Shown: one piece after another, positions 27,250-36,419 of the stretch
Numbering within the stretch: the stretch's first letter is position 1
How the letters are laid out: the number at the start of each line of letters is the position of its first letter
Assembly: GCA_029243605.1 (NCBI GenBank)
Contig: JAQWRT010000046.1
Coordinates: forward strand, 1-64,000
Reading direction: 5' to 3'
Origin: Myxococcota bacterium
Lineage (GTDB): Bacteria; Myxococcota_A; UBA9160; UBA4427
DNA: 64,000 nucleotides
The notes under the pieces: generated by a model
Told to the model about the DNA's origin: nothing
Seen by the model: the letters and a program-made list of their open reading frames with translations, nothing else
The model's database searches: none
Program-made: the position numbers and the translations under genes

Positions 27250-28167
27250 CTACCAGCCTCGGTTGGCCAGCCGCTCATTTTCGGAAAGGGTCGACATCTC
27301 GATGCCCTCCATCGCGTTGGCCAGGCCGCGACAACAGGCCACCACCTCGGCAGGGTCTTCCCAGTGGGTATTCGCTCGAACGATTGCTCTGGCCCGAGCC
27401 GGCGGGTCGTCACTCTTGAAAATTCCAGATCCCACGAAGATGGCCTCGGCGCCGAGTTCTCGGCAAAGCGCGGCATCAGCAGGGGTCGCGATTCCGCCCG
27501 CGGCGAAATTCGGCACGGGGAGTCGGCCGTTCTCGTGCACAAAACGAACGAGTTCGTAGGGGGCCTGAAGATTCTTGGCGTGGGCCATCAGTTCATCCGC
27601 GCGGAGAGCTTGGATTCCACGAATTTCGCCACAGACCGAGCGAAGGTGACGAACGGCCTCGACGATATTTCCGCTACCCGCCTCACCCTTGGTGCGGATC
27701 ATGGCGGCTCCCTCGCCAACTCGGCGCAGAGCCTCACCCAGATTCCGAGCACCGCAGACGAAGGGCGACTTGAAATCGTGCTTCGCGATATGGTTCTCGT
27801 CATCCGCGGGCGTCAACACCTCGCTCTCGTCGATGAAATCGACTCCTAGAGCTTCGAGGACCCGAGCCTCGGCGATATGCCCGATACGTACTTTGGCCAT
27901 CACCGGGATCGAGACCGAGCGCTGGATACCTTCGATCATATCCACGGCGCTCATGCGAGCGACGCCGCCATCTCGCCGGATATCTGCCGGGACGCGCTCG
28001 AGCGCCATCACCGCGCAGGCGCCGGCATCTTCGGCAACCTTCGCCTGATCGACATCCGTGACGTCCATTATGACGCCACCCTTGAGCATTTCGGCCAGAC
28101 CGATCTTCAACTCAAAGGTCTCGGCACCTCGCCGAGCATCACCATTTCCATTTGTACTTTTTGCCAT
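27250..28167 (-). CDS. pdxS: pyridoxal 5'-phosphate synthase subunit PdxS
   Basis: A 305-residue TIM-barrel synthase. Diagnostic stretches: [53 protein letters not shown] with the first catalytic Lys, [29 protein letters not shown] with the second catalytic Lys, and [16 protein letters not shown]. It assembles as a dodecamer with PdxT, whose gene follows directly. Presence of PdxST indicates the DXP-independent PLP route in this organism. Confidence 0.97.
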   Translation of the reverse strand: MAKSTNGNGDARRGAETFELKIGLAEMLKGGVIMDVTDVDQAKVAEDAGACAVMALERVPADIRRDGGVARMSAVDMIEGIQRSVSIPVMAKVRIGHIAEARVLEALGVDFIDESEVLTPADDENHIAKHDFKSPFVCGARNLGEALRRVGEGAAMIRTKGEAGSGNIVEAVRHLRSVCGEIRGIQALRADELMAHAKNLQAPYELVRFVHENGRLPVPNFAAGGIATPADAALCRELGAEAIFVGSGIFKSDDPPARARAIVRANTHWEDPAEVVACCRGLANAMEGIEMSTLSENERLANRGW

Positions 28168-28328
28168 GGGGAACTCCTTCTTTGACTCCCGGGGACTCGC
28201 GGCTCACCTGTCTGCATACGGGGCAGAGGCCTGGGCCAGCTAGCGTCCGAAGGCAGACTCTACTCTAGGCTGGGAAGCCGAACAATCCATCAGCGAGTCG
28301 ACTCGAGCCGGGCGCGGCCGGACCCGGT

Positions 28329-30020
28329 TCAGAGATAGGCCATCAACAGGTAGGCAACCAGGAGAAGTGCGGCCCACAGCGCCGTGGCCCCAATCGACCA
28401 GGGGTCGCCCAGCACCCCGGTCGGGGCATGATGGCCCTGGACGTAGCGAACGGCACTCTGGAGCCCCATCAGCGCCCGGGACTCTATGGCCGACTTCAAA
28501 CGAGCAAGTTGCCGGCCGGCGAATTGCACCAACCCGGGCAGCAGGCTGCGATAGAGCCAGTCGATGTCTAGATTTCGGGCTGAACGAGCCTTGGGGTAGA
28601 GACCCAGCCGGACCAAGAGGACGGCGGCGGCCACCGAGAAGGCGATCAACTGCAGCTGATCCGCCACGTGAGAAAACGTATAGGGCTGATAGTTGACGGG
28701 ATAGGGGAGGAGTTCGTAGAGGAGATTGGGCGCCACACCCAATGCAAAACAGAGAAGAGCCGCTCCTCCCATGGCGAACCTCATATTTCGAGGTGCCTCG
28801 TCGCAGCGAATCCCTCGGTCCGGGCCGAAGAAGGTGTCGTAGGAGATCCGAATACCCGAGTGGAGCACGGCGCCGGCGGAAGCAGCGAGGAGCACCGTAT
28901 AGGTCAGGCTGTAATGATTCTCGGCGGCCGCCGTCAGGATCATCGACTTGGAAATAAAGCCGCTAAAGAGGGGCAGCGCGGCGATGGACGCAGAGCCTAC
29001 GAGACACAAGAGAGCCGTCCAGGGCATGGATCCATAGAGACCCCCCAATTCCGAACTCCGGGTCGTCCCCGTCCGATAGAGCACCGCTCCCATGGCCATG
29101 AAGAGAAGCCCCTTGTAGAGGACACTCGCAAAGGCATGGGCCGCCGTCCCGTTCAGAGCCATTTCACTACCCACCCCGATTCCTACCACCATGAACCCCA
29201 ACTGGCTGATCAGGCTATAGGCAAGCAATCGGCGGAGATCGTTCTCGATGAGCGCGTAGAAGGTGGCGAACGCCGCCATCACCGCTCCAATGGGGACGAG
29301 AATCTCCGTCCCGGCGAAGCCCCTGGCCAAGGCGTAGATCGCCAATTTCGTGGTAAACGCAGAGAGAAATACCGCGCCAGTCACCGTGGCCTCGGGGTAA
29401 GCGTCCTCGAGCCAACCGTGGAGGAGCGGAAAAGCAGCCTTGATCCCGAAAGCCAGGAAGATCAGGGTCGTTCCCACACTCACCAGACCCAAGGCACCGA
29501 ATTCGAGAGAGCCCGTATCGGCGAAATGCAGGATGGTGCCGGCAAGGAGAAGAACACCCGAACTCACCTGGATCACGAGATAGCGAAGCCCCGCCCGATA
29601 AGCCGCCTCGGTTCGGCGCGCCCAAATCTGGAAGAGCGACGCCAGCGCCGTAATCTCCCAATAGACGAACAGGCTGATGAGATCTCCCGCGAAAAGCGCG
29701 CCGATCGCCGACCCCGCGTACACAAGGCCAGAGACCCATTGCACCGTATCCCTGAGATGCAGGGCGTAGACGACGCTTAGGAAGGCCGCGAGGTAAAAGA
29801 CGTAGGCGAAGACCAGGCTCAGTGAGTCGACCCTGACCGGATTTAACCCATAGCCGAAGAACTCGAAGGATTGGGCGAGGCCCTCCGGCAGCAGCGTCAA
29901 CTGCACGAATCCCAGCACCGGGAGGAGCACGAGCCAGACCCGCTGCAACGCCCCACCCAGAAAGGGAAGGATCAAGGCGCCCAGGATCAGGATCATGCCC
30001 GGCGGGATCGCCTCAATCAT
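28329..30020 (-). CDS. Mrp antiporter large subunit (NuoL/MrpA/MrpD-like), third copy
   Basis: A 563-residue polytopic protein with about 14 membrane segments. The proton-channel residues typical of this superfamily are visible: Glu in VYWEITALASLF, Lys in FGIKAAFPLLHGWLEDAYPEA and Lys in FTTKLAIYALARG. A longer C-terminal region (after about residue 450) goes beyond a minimal MrpD, resembling MrpA/NuoL, but lacks the MrpA C-terminal DUF4040 part, which is a separate gene at 34033. The ATG at 30020 overlaps the preceding small gene by 8 bp. Last gene of the operon. Confidence 0.85.
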   Translation of the reverse strand: MIEAIPPGMILILGALILPFLGGALQRVWLVLLPVLGFVQLTLLPEGLAQSFEFFGYGLNPVRVDSLSLVFAYVFYLAAFLSVVYALHLRDTVQWVSGLVYAGSAIGALFAGDLISLFVYWEITALASLFQIWARRTEAAYRAGLRYLVIQVSSGVLLLAGTILHFADTGSLEFGALGLVSVGTTLIFLAFGIKAAFPLLHGWLEDAYPEATVTGAVFLSAFTTKLAIYALARGFAGTEILVPIGAVMAAFATFYALIENDLRRLLAYSLISQLGFMVVGIGVGSEMALNGTAAHAFASVLYKGLLFMAMGAVLYRTGTTRSSELGGLYGSMPWTALLCLVGSASIAALPLFSGFISKSMILTAAAENHYSLTYTVLLAASAGAVLHSGIRISYDTFFGPDRGIRCDEAPRNMRFAMGGAALLCFALGVAPNLLYELLPYPVNYQPYTFSHVADQLQLIAFSVAAAVLLVRLGLYPKARSARNLDIDWLYRSLLPGLVQFAGRQLARLKSAIESRALMGLQSAVRYVQGHHAPTGVLGDPWSIGATALWAALLLVAYLLMAYL

Positions 30021-30267
30021 AATAATCCTCGTCTCGCTCGACGAACTTGCGAAGAAGAGAAGCCACCAGAGCCAGCACTCCGCAGGCGAGAAGCCCAAAG
30101 AACCCATATGCGCCCGGAAGGTTTTCCCAGGCATGGTGCCCGTGTTTCTCGACGAAAAAGTCTGCGACGAAGAGAACCGCACAGATCAGCCCCAGGAGCC
30201 TGAGCCCTCGCCTCATGGCGGCGCCATCGGCTTGTCCGCCGGATACGCTTGGCTTTTCCTGGCTCAT
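30013..30267 (-). CDS. small two-helix membrane protein of the Mrp operon
   Basis: An 84-residue protein with two hydrophobic segments (about 22-39 and 52-71) and a hydrophilic end RKFVERDEDYYD. It stands between two large antiporter genes, overlapping the next by 8 bp and following the previous stop after one base. Similar small proteins with a DDYYD-like end occur in Mrp operons of other proteobacteria, to my recollection; no assigned function. It may be an accessory or assembly subunit. Confidence 0.65.
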   Translation of the reverse strand: MSQEKPSVSGGQADGAAMRRGLRLLGLICAVLFVADFFVEKHGHHAWENLPGAYGFFGLLACGVLALVASLLRKFVERDEDYYD

Positions 30268-30268
30268 T

Positions 30269-31762
30269 TCACCTCACAAGGCTCATGGTCTGGAGGAGTT
30301 CGAGGATCGCGGGCGCGTAGAAAAAGAGGAGCACGCAGCCCGCAGCCGTCAGACAAAGCGGGAACACACAAAGCAGGGGCGCTTCTTCGATGCCGGCCCA
30401 AAAACCAGCCAGCCCCCCCGACTGGGCCGGCTGCTTCTCCGACGAGGGGAAGAAGAACGCCCTGCCCACAATGGGCATCAGGTACCCAATGCTGAGTAGA
30501 GAGCTGACCATTAGGACAGCGATAAATACGGCATGGTGGCCTTCGGCGGCTCCCAGGGCGAGATACCACTTACTCCAGGCACCTCCTGTGGGCGGAAGCC
30601 CAATAATACTGATGGAACCCAGAAAGAAAGCTGAAATCGTGAAGGGCATCGTTCGCCCGAGGCCATCCAGCTCGCTGACATTCTTCTTGTGTGTCGCAAC
30701 GAATATGGCACCCGCACAAAAGAACAGGGTGATTTTTCCCATGGCGTGCATGGCGATATGCATTCCGCTGCCGAAGACTCCGTCCATCGTGGCGAGAGCT
30801 CCACCCAGCACGATATAGGCCAGCTGGCTGATGGTCGAATACGCCAAGCGTGCCTTAAGGTTGTCCTTGGTCAGAGCGATTATAGACGCGGCAAGCAGGG
30901 TGAACGAAGCCACGTACATGAGCCAAACCGAACCCTCGGTCTCGCTCAAGAAATCGATTCCGAACACATAGACAATCACCTTGAGCACAGTAAAAACGCC
31001 GGCCTTCACAATCGCCACGGCGTGGAGCAATGCGCTCACCGGGGTGGGAGCGACCATCGCCGCGGGCAGCCAGCGATGAAAGGGCATCAGGGCCGCCTTG
31101 CCCGTGCCAAAGGCGTAGAGCCCGAGCAAAATCGCCACTAGGGGGCCATCGACGCGACCCGCCAGGATTCCGCCTGGGCTGAACTCAAGAGTTCCCGTCA
31201 ACTGCCACGTCCATACGATGGCGAGCAGAAGGAAAAGCACAGAGGTTGTCAGCAGAATCCCGAGATAGGTGCGCCCGGCTCTCCGGGCCTCGTCATTGCC
31301 GTAATGCGTAACCAGGGGATAGGTCGAAAGCGTCAGGACCTCATAAAAAAGAAAGAGGGTGAAGAGATTGCGGGCGAATGCGATTCCAAGAGCAGCAAAA
31401 ATCGCAAGCGCGAAGCAGACAAAAAACCGTGTCTGATTTTCCTCGCCATGGCCACGGCAATAGCCGATGGAATAGAGAGCCGTCGGGATCCAGAGTCCCG
31501 AGGCGACTAGGGCATAGAGCATTCCCAGAGGTTCGACCTCGAAGGCCAGAGTCAGCCCAGGCAGAACCTGAAAAACCTCCAGACCGGGTCGCCCTCCAGC
31601 CATCACGGTGGGCACCAAATTCAGCACAGTGGCGAAAACTGCTCCGGCCGTCACCAGGGTCACAGCCTCGCGAAGGTTCGGGTAGCGCCCCGCCAGGGCG
31701 ATCCCCAAGGCGCCTAGAAGAGGAAGCATGACACTAAGGCCTATGGCGTCCCCGGGATTCAT
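30269..31762 (-). CDS. Mrp antiporter large subunit (MrpD/NuoN-like), second copy
   Basis: A 497-residue polytopic protein. Conserved channel residues: Glu in LFYEVLTLSTYPLV, Lys in FGTGKAALMPFHRWLPAAM, and Lys in VAIVKAGVFTVLKV; DNLKARLAYSTISQLAYI is the family core. It is a paralogue of the mrpD gene upstream, with which it shares an ATGA overlap. Two or three such subunits in one operon are a hallmark of some Mrp-like complexes and of the related membrane arm of complex I and hydrogenases; no NADH or hydrogenase subunits are here. Confidence 0.85.
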   Translation of the reverse strand: MNPGDAIGLSVMLPLLGALGIALAGRYPNLREAVTLVTAGAVFATVLNLVPTVMAGGRPGLEVFQVLPGLTLAFEVEPLGMLYALVASGLWIPTALYSIGYCRGHGEENQTRFFVCFALAIFAALGIAFARNLFTLFLFYEVLTLSTYPLVTHYGNDEARRAGRTYLGILLTTSVLFLLLAIVWTWQLTGTLEFSPGGILAGRVDGPLVAILLGLYAFGTGKAALMPFHRWLPAAMVAPTPVSALLHAVAIVKAGVFTVLKVIVYVFGIDFLSETEGSVWLMYVASFTLLAASIIALTKDNLKARLAYSTISQLAYIVLGGALATMDGVFGSGMHIAMHAMGKITLFFCAGAIFVATHKKNVSELDGLGRTMPFTISAFFLGSISIIGLPPTGGAWSKWYLALGAAEGHHAVFIAVLMVSSLLSIGYLMPIVGRAFFFPSSEKQPAQSGGLAGFWAGIEEAPLLCVFPLCLTAAGCVLLFFYAPAILELLQTMSLVR

Positions 31763-33234
31763 GATGCCCCGCCAAGCAGGTAGGCGGCCGCTTGCTCGGC
31801 CACTCCTGCGGTCAACTCGGTGTCGAGCCCAAAGTAGATGGTCGCCCCGATGAGCACCCAAGTCGGAAGGAGCATGGAAAGCGGCGCATCATCACGCTCG
31901 GGCGCCCGCTCTTCATCGGAGAAATACATGACTTCGATCACTCGCCAGACGTAGACGACGGCGAGGAGGGAGCTGGCCAGCACCATGAAAGCCACAAAAT
32001 AGAGCCCCTGGTCCAGGGCACCCAATACGAGATACCACTTGCTCACGAAACCCACGGTGCCCGGGATTCCGATCAGACCCAGCCCTCCAACGACGAACGC
32101 CGCCATCGTCCAGGGCATTCTTTTTCCAAGGCCGCGAAGGGACTCGATCCGGGGAGACTCGACCCGAGAAAGAGCACAGGCAACGACTAGGAAAAGCCCC
32201 CCCTTGATGAGCCCGTGATTGAAGAGGTGTACGAGGCCACCGGTCAATCCATCCAGATTCGCCAAACTCAGACCCAAGGTCATGTAGCCGATCTGCGCAA
32301 TGCTCGAATAAGCGAGAAGACGTTTGATATTGGTCTGGTAAATCGCAGCCAGGGAACCGACCACCATGGCGATCAGCGAAAGCGGCAAAAGTAAGGCCGA
32401 GAGTTGCACCCGCTCGAAAACGAAGGCGAAGCCAAAAACCGTGAACAAGAGCCGAACGAGGACATAATACGCGACCTTGGTTGCCGTCGCGGAGAGGAAA
32501 GAGGCCACCACCGAGGGGCCGTAGGTGTAGGCATTGGGAAGCCACTGATGCAAGGGGAAGGCCGCGAGTTTGATACTTGTCCCCACTACCAGGAAAGCAA
32601 AGGCCATCCAAACCGTGCGCGTACCTAGGACGGGGGGGAGACGCTGGGAGAGATCGACAATATTCAGAGTGCCCGTCATCTGATAGACGAGGCCGATCCC
32701 GATCAGGATGAACGTGCCCCCAATCGTGCCCATAACGAGATACGAGAACCCAGCAGTTAACGCTCGTCGATCGCGCCCAAGGCCAATCAGGGCATAGGCC
32801 GAAAGCGAGGAGATCTCGAGAAAGACAAAGATATTGAAGAGGTCCCCGGTAATCGTGATCCCCAAAAGCCCCGCCAGGCAGAGCAGGAAGAGCGCATAGA
32901 AGAGAAAAAACCTCTCCTTGGGTATTCTCAATTCTCGACCGGCGAGCGGAAACGCGATGACTACTGAGGCGATGGTTGCCACGAGAACGAGGACGTAGGC
33001 ATTGAGGATGTCGACTCGGTACTCGATCCCGAGCGGCGCCACCCAGCCCCCCAGCGCATACGAAATCTCCCCATGCCCGAGCACCTCCTGGAGTAGAGAC
33101 AAGGCGATCGCGAGGCACGACCAGGTCACCAGAACCGCAAATACCCGGACCAGGGCGGCCCTACGGAGGAGAACGCAGACCGGCGCCGCGAGGAGGGGAA
33201 GGGCCGTCTGCAGTGCCGGTAGGTGCTCGGTCAC
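31759..33234 (-). CDS. mrpD: Mrp cation/proton antiporter subunit D
   Basis: A 491-residue inner-membrane antiporter subunit. It carries Glu in FVFLEISSLSAYALIGLG, Lys in GTSIKLAAFPLHQWLPNAYTYGPS and Lys in ATATKVAYYVLVRL, followed by TNIKRLLAYSSIAQIGYM. The PLHQWLPNAY phrase and its position right after mrpC match MrpD. It probably forms a proton path in a hetero-oligomeric Na+/H+ exchanger. The start overlaps the mrpC stop by 4 bp. Confidence 0.92.
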   Translation of the reverse strand: MTEHLPALQTALPLLAAPVCVLLRRAALVRVFAVLVTWSCLAIALSLLQEVLGHGEISYALGGWVAPLGIEYRVDILNAYVLVLVATIASVVIAFPLAGRELRIPKERFFLFYALFLLCLAGLLGITITGDLFNIFVFLEISSLSAYALIGLGRDRRALTAGFSYLVMGTIGGTFILIGIGLVYQMTGTLNIVDLSQRLPPVLGTRTVWMAFAFLVVGTSIKLAAFPLHQWLPNAYTYGPSVVASFLSATATKVAYYVLVRLLFTVFGFAFVFERVQLSALLLPLSLIAMVVGSLAAIYQTNIKRLLAYSSIAQIGYMTLGLSLANLDGLTGGLVHLFNHGLIKGGLFLVVACALSRVESPRIESLRGLGKRMPWTMAAFVVGGLGLIGIPGTVGFVSKWYLVLGALDQGLYFVAFMVLASSLLAVVYVWRVIEVMYFSDEERAPERDDAPLSMLLPTWVLIGATIYFGLDTELTAGVAEQAAAYLLGGAS

Positions 33235-33593
33235 TCTTCCGCCCGATCCATTTCGCGCACTTGGTCTTCTTCTATGCTCCCGTACGCCTCATGAATTCGA
33301 ACGATCAATGCGAGTCCCAGCCCAGTCGTGGCCACACCCACGACGATCGCGGTGAGCATCAGAACGTGAGGCAGCGGATTGGAGTAGATGACATCTCCTC
33401 CCCCCTCGGGCACGATGGGCGCCGTTCCCCCCCGTACCTTGGCGATGGAAACCCAAAACATGATCACCGAGACCTGGAAGATATTGAGACCCATGACCTT
33501 CTTCACCAGATTTTCGCGCGCAATCAGGATATAGAGGCCGATCATCATAAGGGCGATGACGATCCAATAGTTCCAAAGGCCCAGAATATTCAC
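33231..33593 (-). CDS. mrpC: Mrp antiporter subunit C (NuoK-like)
   Basis: A 120-residue protein with three membrane segments, resembling NuoK. Seen: LYILIARENLVKKVMGLNIFQ and the APIVPEG segment, then SNPLPHVLMLTAIVVGVATTGLGLALIVRI, the MrpC signature. Overlaps mrpB upstream and mrpD downstream by 4 bp each, so all three are co-translated. Confidence 0.93.
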   Translation of the reverse strand: MNILGLWNYWIVIALMMIGLYILIARENLVKKVMGLNIFQVSVIMFWVSIAKVRGGTAPIVPEGGGDVIYSNPLPHVLMLTAIVVGVATTGLGLALIVRIHEAYGSIEEDQVREMDRAEE

Positions 33594-34036
33594 CGAGCCT
33601 CCCTTCTCCCCGCGAAGGCATAAAATATCGCGAGCATGGAAGCACTCACGGCCAGCCCGACTCCCAGCTCCACCAGAATAATTCCCAGGTGAAGGCCGTG
33701 CATGGCATCGTGACTATCGAGCACTTTGTAGTCGAGAAAGTTCCCGCCAAGCAGCAATGAAGCCACTCCAACTCCGCCGTAGATCAATAAACCCGAGGCG
33801 ACACCGAGTTCGACAACCCGCCAGGGGACGACTCGCTTGAGATCTTCAAGGCTGAAGACCAGGCCATAGAGAACGAAACCCGCGGCGAAAATCACGCCCG
33901 CCTGAAATCCACCGCCCGGACCAAAATCTCCGTGAAACTGAACGTAGAGCCCGAAAAGGAGGATGAAGGGGATCAAGGCGCGAGCGATCACGCGCACGAT
34001 GAGTTTCTCTCGCATCCGCATCGCCGAAAACTTCAC
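33590..34036 (-). CDS. mrpB: Mrp antiporter subunit B
   Basis: A 148-residue membrane protein with four hydrophobic segments. The MnhB signature HGDFGPGGGFQAGVIFAAGF is near residue 35. The remainder includes VVELGVASGLLIYGGVG and GIILVELGVGLAVSASM. It follows a free-standing DUF4040 protein that corresponds to the C-terminal end of MrpA in other species. The start overlaps that gene's stop by 4 bp. Confidence 0.92.
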   Translation of the reverse strand: MKFSAMRMREKLIVRVIARALIPFILLFGLYVQFHGDFGPGGGFQAGVIFAAGFVLYGLVFSLEDLKRVVPWRVVELGVASGLLIYGGVGVASLLLGGNFLDYKVLDSHDAMHGLHLGIILVELGVGLAVSASMLAIFYAFAGRREAR

Positions 34037-34572
34037 TTGTCGCCGGCCTCTTCCTGACCGCGGCCACTCGCCAACAAAGCCATGATACCCAGGGCTGCGG
34101 TGACAATCACCGCAACTTCTCCCAAGGTGTCGAAGCCCCGATAACTGGCCAGGATGGCGGTCACGATATTGGGCAGGCCAAATTCGTTTTCCGCGCCGGC
34201 GATATAATCGGGCGCGAGATACTGATGAATGGGGGCGGTGGGATCTCCATAATGGGGCATATCGAGGGTCCCGAAGAAAAGCGCGCCCCCGGTAAGGCCC
34301 ACGATCAGAAAAGGCAATATCCGCGTCTTGCCCTGCCTCTCCTCTCGAACCGTCAGGGAAAGAGTGCCAAGCATAAGTACGGTGGAGACCCCTGCACCCA
34401 CGGCCGCTTCGGTAAACGCCACATCAACCGCGTCCATCAGGGTAAAAAGTCCCGCAGAAAGCAAACTGAAGATTCCAGTCAGCATGGCCGCAGCAAAGAG
34501 ATACTCGAGGCGAGCGATAACCAACGCCGTAATCGCCAAGAAGAGAAGGAGAAGGAATTCACTCGGCAGCAT
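34033..34572 (-). CDS. DUF4040/MbhD-MbhE protein, equivalent to the C-terminal part of MrpA
   Basis: A 179-residue membrane protein. The first 70 residues match DUF4040/MbhD (LFTLMDAVDVAFTEAAVGAG). The end (GFDTLGEVAVIVTAALGIMALLASG) matches MbhE and the C-terminal end of MrpA/MnhA. In typical Bacillus Mrp operons this is fused to a NuoL-like part; here it is split off, and the NuoL-like part is probably 28329-30020 at the opposite end. It overlaps mrpG by 14 bp. Confidence 0.85.
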   Translation of the reverse strand: MLPSEFLLLLFLAITALVIARLEYLFAAAMLTGIFSLLSAGLFTLMDAVDVAFTEAAVGAGVSTVLMLGTLSLTVREERQGKTRILPFLIVGLTGGALFFGTLDMPHYGDPTAPIHQYLAPDYIAGAENEFGLPNIVTAILASYRGFDTLGEVAVIVTAALGIMALLASGRGQEEAGDK

Positions 34573-34906
34573 CGCTTCTCCCCGCCAATTTTGAATTCTC
34601 CAGTGCGGCTTCGCCGAAGGGAATACCGTAGGCGTGAGCTGCCCGGAAGAGCGCGTGGCCCGCGGTCGGCCCCGTCAGGTAGAGGAAGACGAGAACCATG
34701 AAGAGTTTGACCGTCACCAGAGTGAGGCCAGCCTCGAGCATGAGGCCCAATAGAATCAAGCCCGCCCCCATCGTATCTGTCATTCCCGCGGCATGGGCGC
34801 GTGTCCAGAAATCGGGCATTCTGAGCAAACCCACTGCGCCTATGATGCAGAAAGAAACTCCGGCGACCAGGCAAACCCACGCAGCGATATCGATAAAAAC
34901 GCTCAA
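34559..34906 (-). CDS. mrpG: Mrp antiporter subunit G
   Basis: A 115-residue protein with three membrane segments. The family core is GAVGLLRMPDFWTRAHAAG, followed by TDTMGAGLILLGL. The start is TTG 34906, overlapping the mrpF stop (TTGA), with GAGG seven bases before it. The longer in-frame upstream start would run through mrpF and adds unrelated sequence. The family is needed for antiport activity of the complex in Bacillus. Confidence 0.92.
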   Translation of the reverse strand: MSVFIDIAAWVCLVAGVSFCIIGAVGLLRMPDFWTRAHAAGMTDTMGAGLILLGLMLEAGLTLVTVKLFMVLVFLYLTGPTAGHALFRAAHAYGIPFGEAALENSKLAGRSDAAE

Positions 34907-35196
34907 GACGAGGCCTCGTGATCGTCGCTTGCAAGGTTGCCGAAGCGAACAAATTTCAGGACAGCGATGGCACCGATAAAATTGACGAGCACGTAGACCA
35001 ATGCGAGGTCCAGCCACTCGGGCCGCCCCATCAGAAAACCGGCCACCGCGATCAGCAGCACTGTCTTCGTACCGAACATATTGATCGCCAGCAGCCGATC
35101 GAAAACCGTGGGGCCTCGAACCGCCGCAACCAGGGCGATGAGCATCGTCACCAATATGCCCGCCATGGCAACCTCGAACATGGACAGGGGTAACAT
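34903..35196 (-). CDS. mrpF: Mrp antiporter subunit F
   Basis: A 97-residue three-helix membrane protein. The signature RGPTVFDRLLAINMFGTKTVLL and the following DLALVYVLVNFIGAIAVLKF are standard MrpF. Its ATG shares one base with the mrpE stop (TGATG), and its stop overlaps the TTG of mrpG. Confidence 0.93.
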   Translation of the reverse strand: MLPLSMFEVAMAGILVTMLIALVAAVRGPTVFDRLLAINMFGTKTVLLIAVAGFLMGRPEWLDLALVYVLVNFIGAIAVLKFVRFGNLASDDHEASS

Positions 35197-35672
35197 CAGT
35201 GTCCTCTCTCTATCCGGGTCACTCGACGATCGATTTCGCCAGCCGCAACTTCCTCGGCAGACGCAACCGTCAGTGCGTGGACCAGAATCTGGTCATCACG
35301 CACGTCGAGGCTAAGAGTCCCGGGTGTGAGAGTGATGGAATTCGCATGGATCACTTTTCCCGTCGCGGTCCTCTGGCTGCTCGTGACCTGAACCAAGCGA
35401 GGGCTGATTGGCAACCCCCTGGATAGAATGATCCGCGCCACGTCGATATTCGACTTCAGGATCTGCCACACCAACCAGGGCAAGTACAGGAAGAAGCTCG
35501 CCCTGGGCCAGTCGGACTGCTCCACCCCCGAGATGCGATCCATCCTACGGGTGATCAAGACGACACACGCCACCGAGATGACGCCGAACGCAAGGAGCAA
35601 CGGTTCCGTATGGCCCGACCACAGAAGCCAGACCGAGAAGAGTAAGAACGCCGTTGTGAGAGTCCGGCTCAA
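35196..35672 (-). CDS. mrpE: Mrp antiporter subunit E
   Basis: A 158-residue protein, first gene of the ten-gene Mrp operon. It has two or three N-terminal membrane segments (LTTAFLLFSVWLLWSG, LLLAFGVISVACVVLI). The MrpE soluble part includes TLTPGTLSLDV, a strong family phrase, and ILVHALTVAS. No Mrp gene precedes it; pth lies 138 bases upstream on the same strand, so the operon promoter should fall in or before that gap. I see no clear promoter there. Confidence 0.92.
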   Translation of the reverse strand: MSRTLTTAFLLFSVWLLWSGHTEPLLLAFGVISVACVVLITRRMDRISGVEQSDWPRASFFLYLPWLVWQILKSNIDVARIILSRGLPISPRLVQVTSSQRTATGKVIHANSITLTPGTLSLDVRDDQILVHALTVASAEEVAAGEIDRRVTRIERGH

Positions 35673-35810
35673 CAGAATCCCAGACCGTTGAAGGAGATCG
35701 AATTACGCCCGAGTTCAAAAGCTATGCTTTTCGGCGCAGAAGATCCAGACGGAAAACCCGGTTCCGGGCATACCCGACCCCCCTCCACCCCGGCTGGGCC
35801 GAGCAGATCC

Positions 35811-36419
35811 TCAGTCCGAGGGAGGCTGGAGGTTCTTCGAATTGAACTGGTCCATGGCCACGCCCATGCCTCGCTCGAGAAAGAGGTCCAAGGCATCGAC
35901 CGCGGCCAGCACCCGAGCATCCAGAATGGCCTCCTCCGAGGGGGAGAAGGGAGCCAGCACATAGTCGACCACCGTTTCGCCAGCTTCGACAGGCCTCCCC
36001 ACGCCAAAGCGCAAACGGGGAAAATCCGGGGCCTGAAGCGAGTCGATGATGCTCCCGACTCCCCGGTGGCCTCCGGCCCGCCCTCCGGGACGAAGTCGCA
36101 AACGCCCAACCGGGAGATCCAGATCATCGTAAACGACGATCAAGTGCCGGGCTGGGTCGATGGCTGGGAAAGTGTCAAGCGCCTGGGCAACGGATTGCCC
36201 CGAGGCGTTCATGAAGGTTTCGGGCTTCAGGCACGCGACGGGACCGCTCTCGAGTTCTCCACGGCCAAAAATGCCCGAGAAGCGATTCTCGTCGAGGGCT
36301 ATGGCATGACGCCTCGCGAATGCCTCCACGATGCGAAAACCGATATTGTGCCGAGTGCCCGCATAACGGGCACCCGGATTGCCGAGCCCAGCGATCAGGC
36401 GAAGAGCCGGAAGAGTCAG
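35811..36419 (-). CDS. pth: peptidyl-tRNA hydrolase Pth, CTG start
   Basis: A 202-residue enzyme releasing tRNA from stalled peptidyl-tRNA. The family start LIAGLGNPGARYAGTRHNIGF (catalytic His) lies upstream of the first in-frame ATG (36329), so that ATG cannot be the start. In this frame a TGA stands four codons before a CTG at 36419. Between them and the LIAGLGNPG motif there is no ATG, GTG or TTG. The CTG overlaps the rplY stop (CTGA) and has AAGGA just before it. Other motifs: KPETFMNASG, VVYDDLDLP (catalytic Asp), GGHRGVGSI, where Arg replaces the common Asn. Length is normal. Confidence 0.93.
   Translation of the reverse strand: MTLPALRLIAGLGNPGARYAGTRHNIGFRIVEAFARRHAIALDENRFSGIFGRGELESGPVACLKPETFMNASGQSVAQALDTFPAIDPARHLIVVYDDLDLPVGRLRLRPGGRAGGHRGVGSIIDSLQAPDFPRLRFGVGRPVEAGETVVDYVLAPFSPSEEAILDARVLAAVDALDLFLERGMGVAMDQFNSKNLQPPSD

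Noticed and set aside
31913-33118. 401-codon minus-strand frame
   Set aside because: Out-of-frame shadow of mrpD; composition is Arg/Pro-rich without membrane segments.
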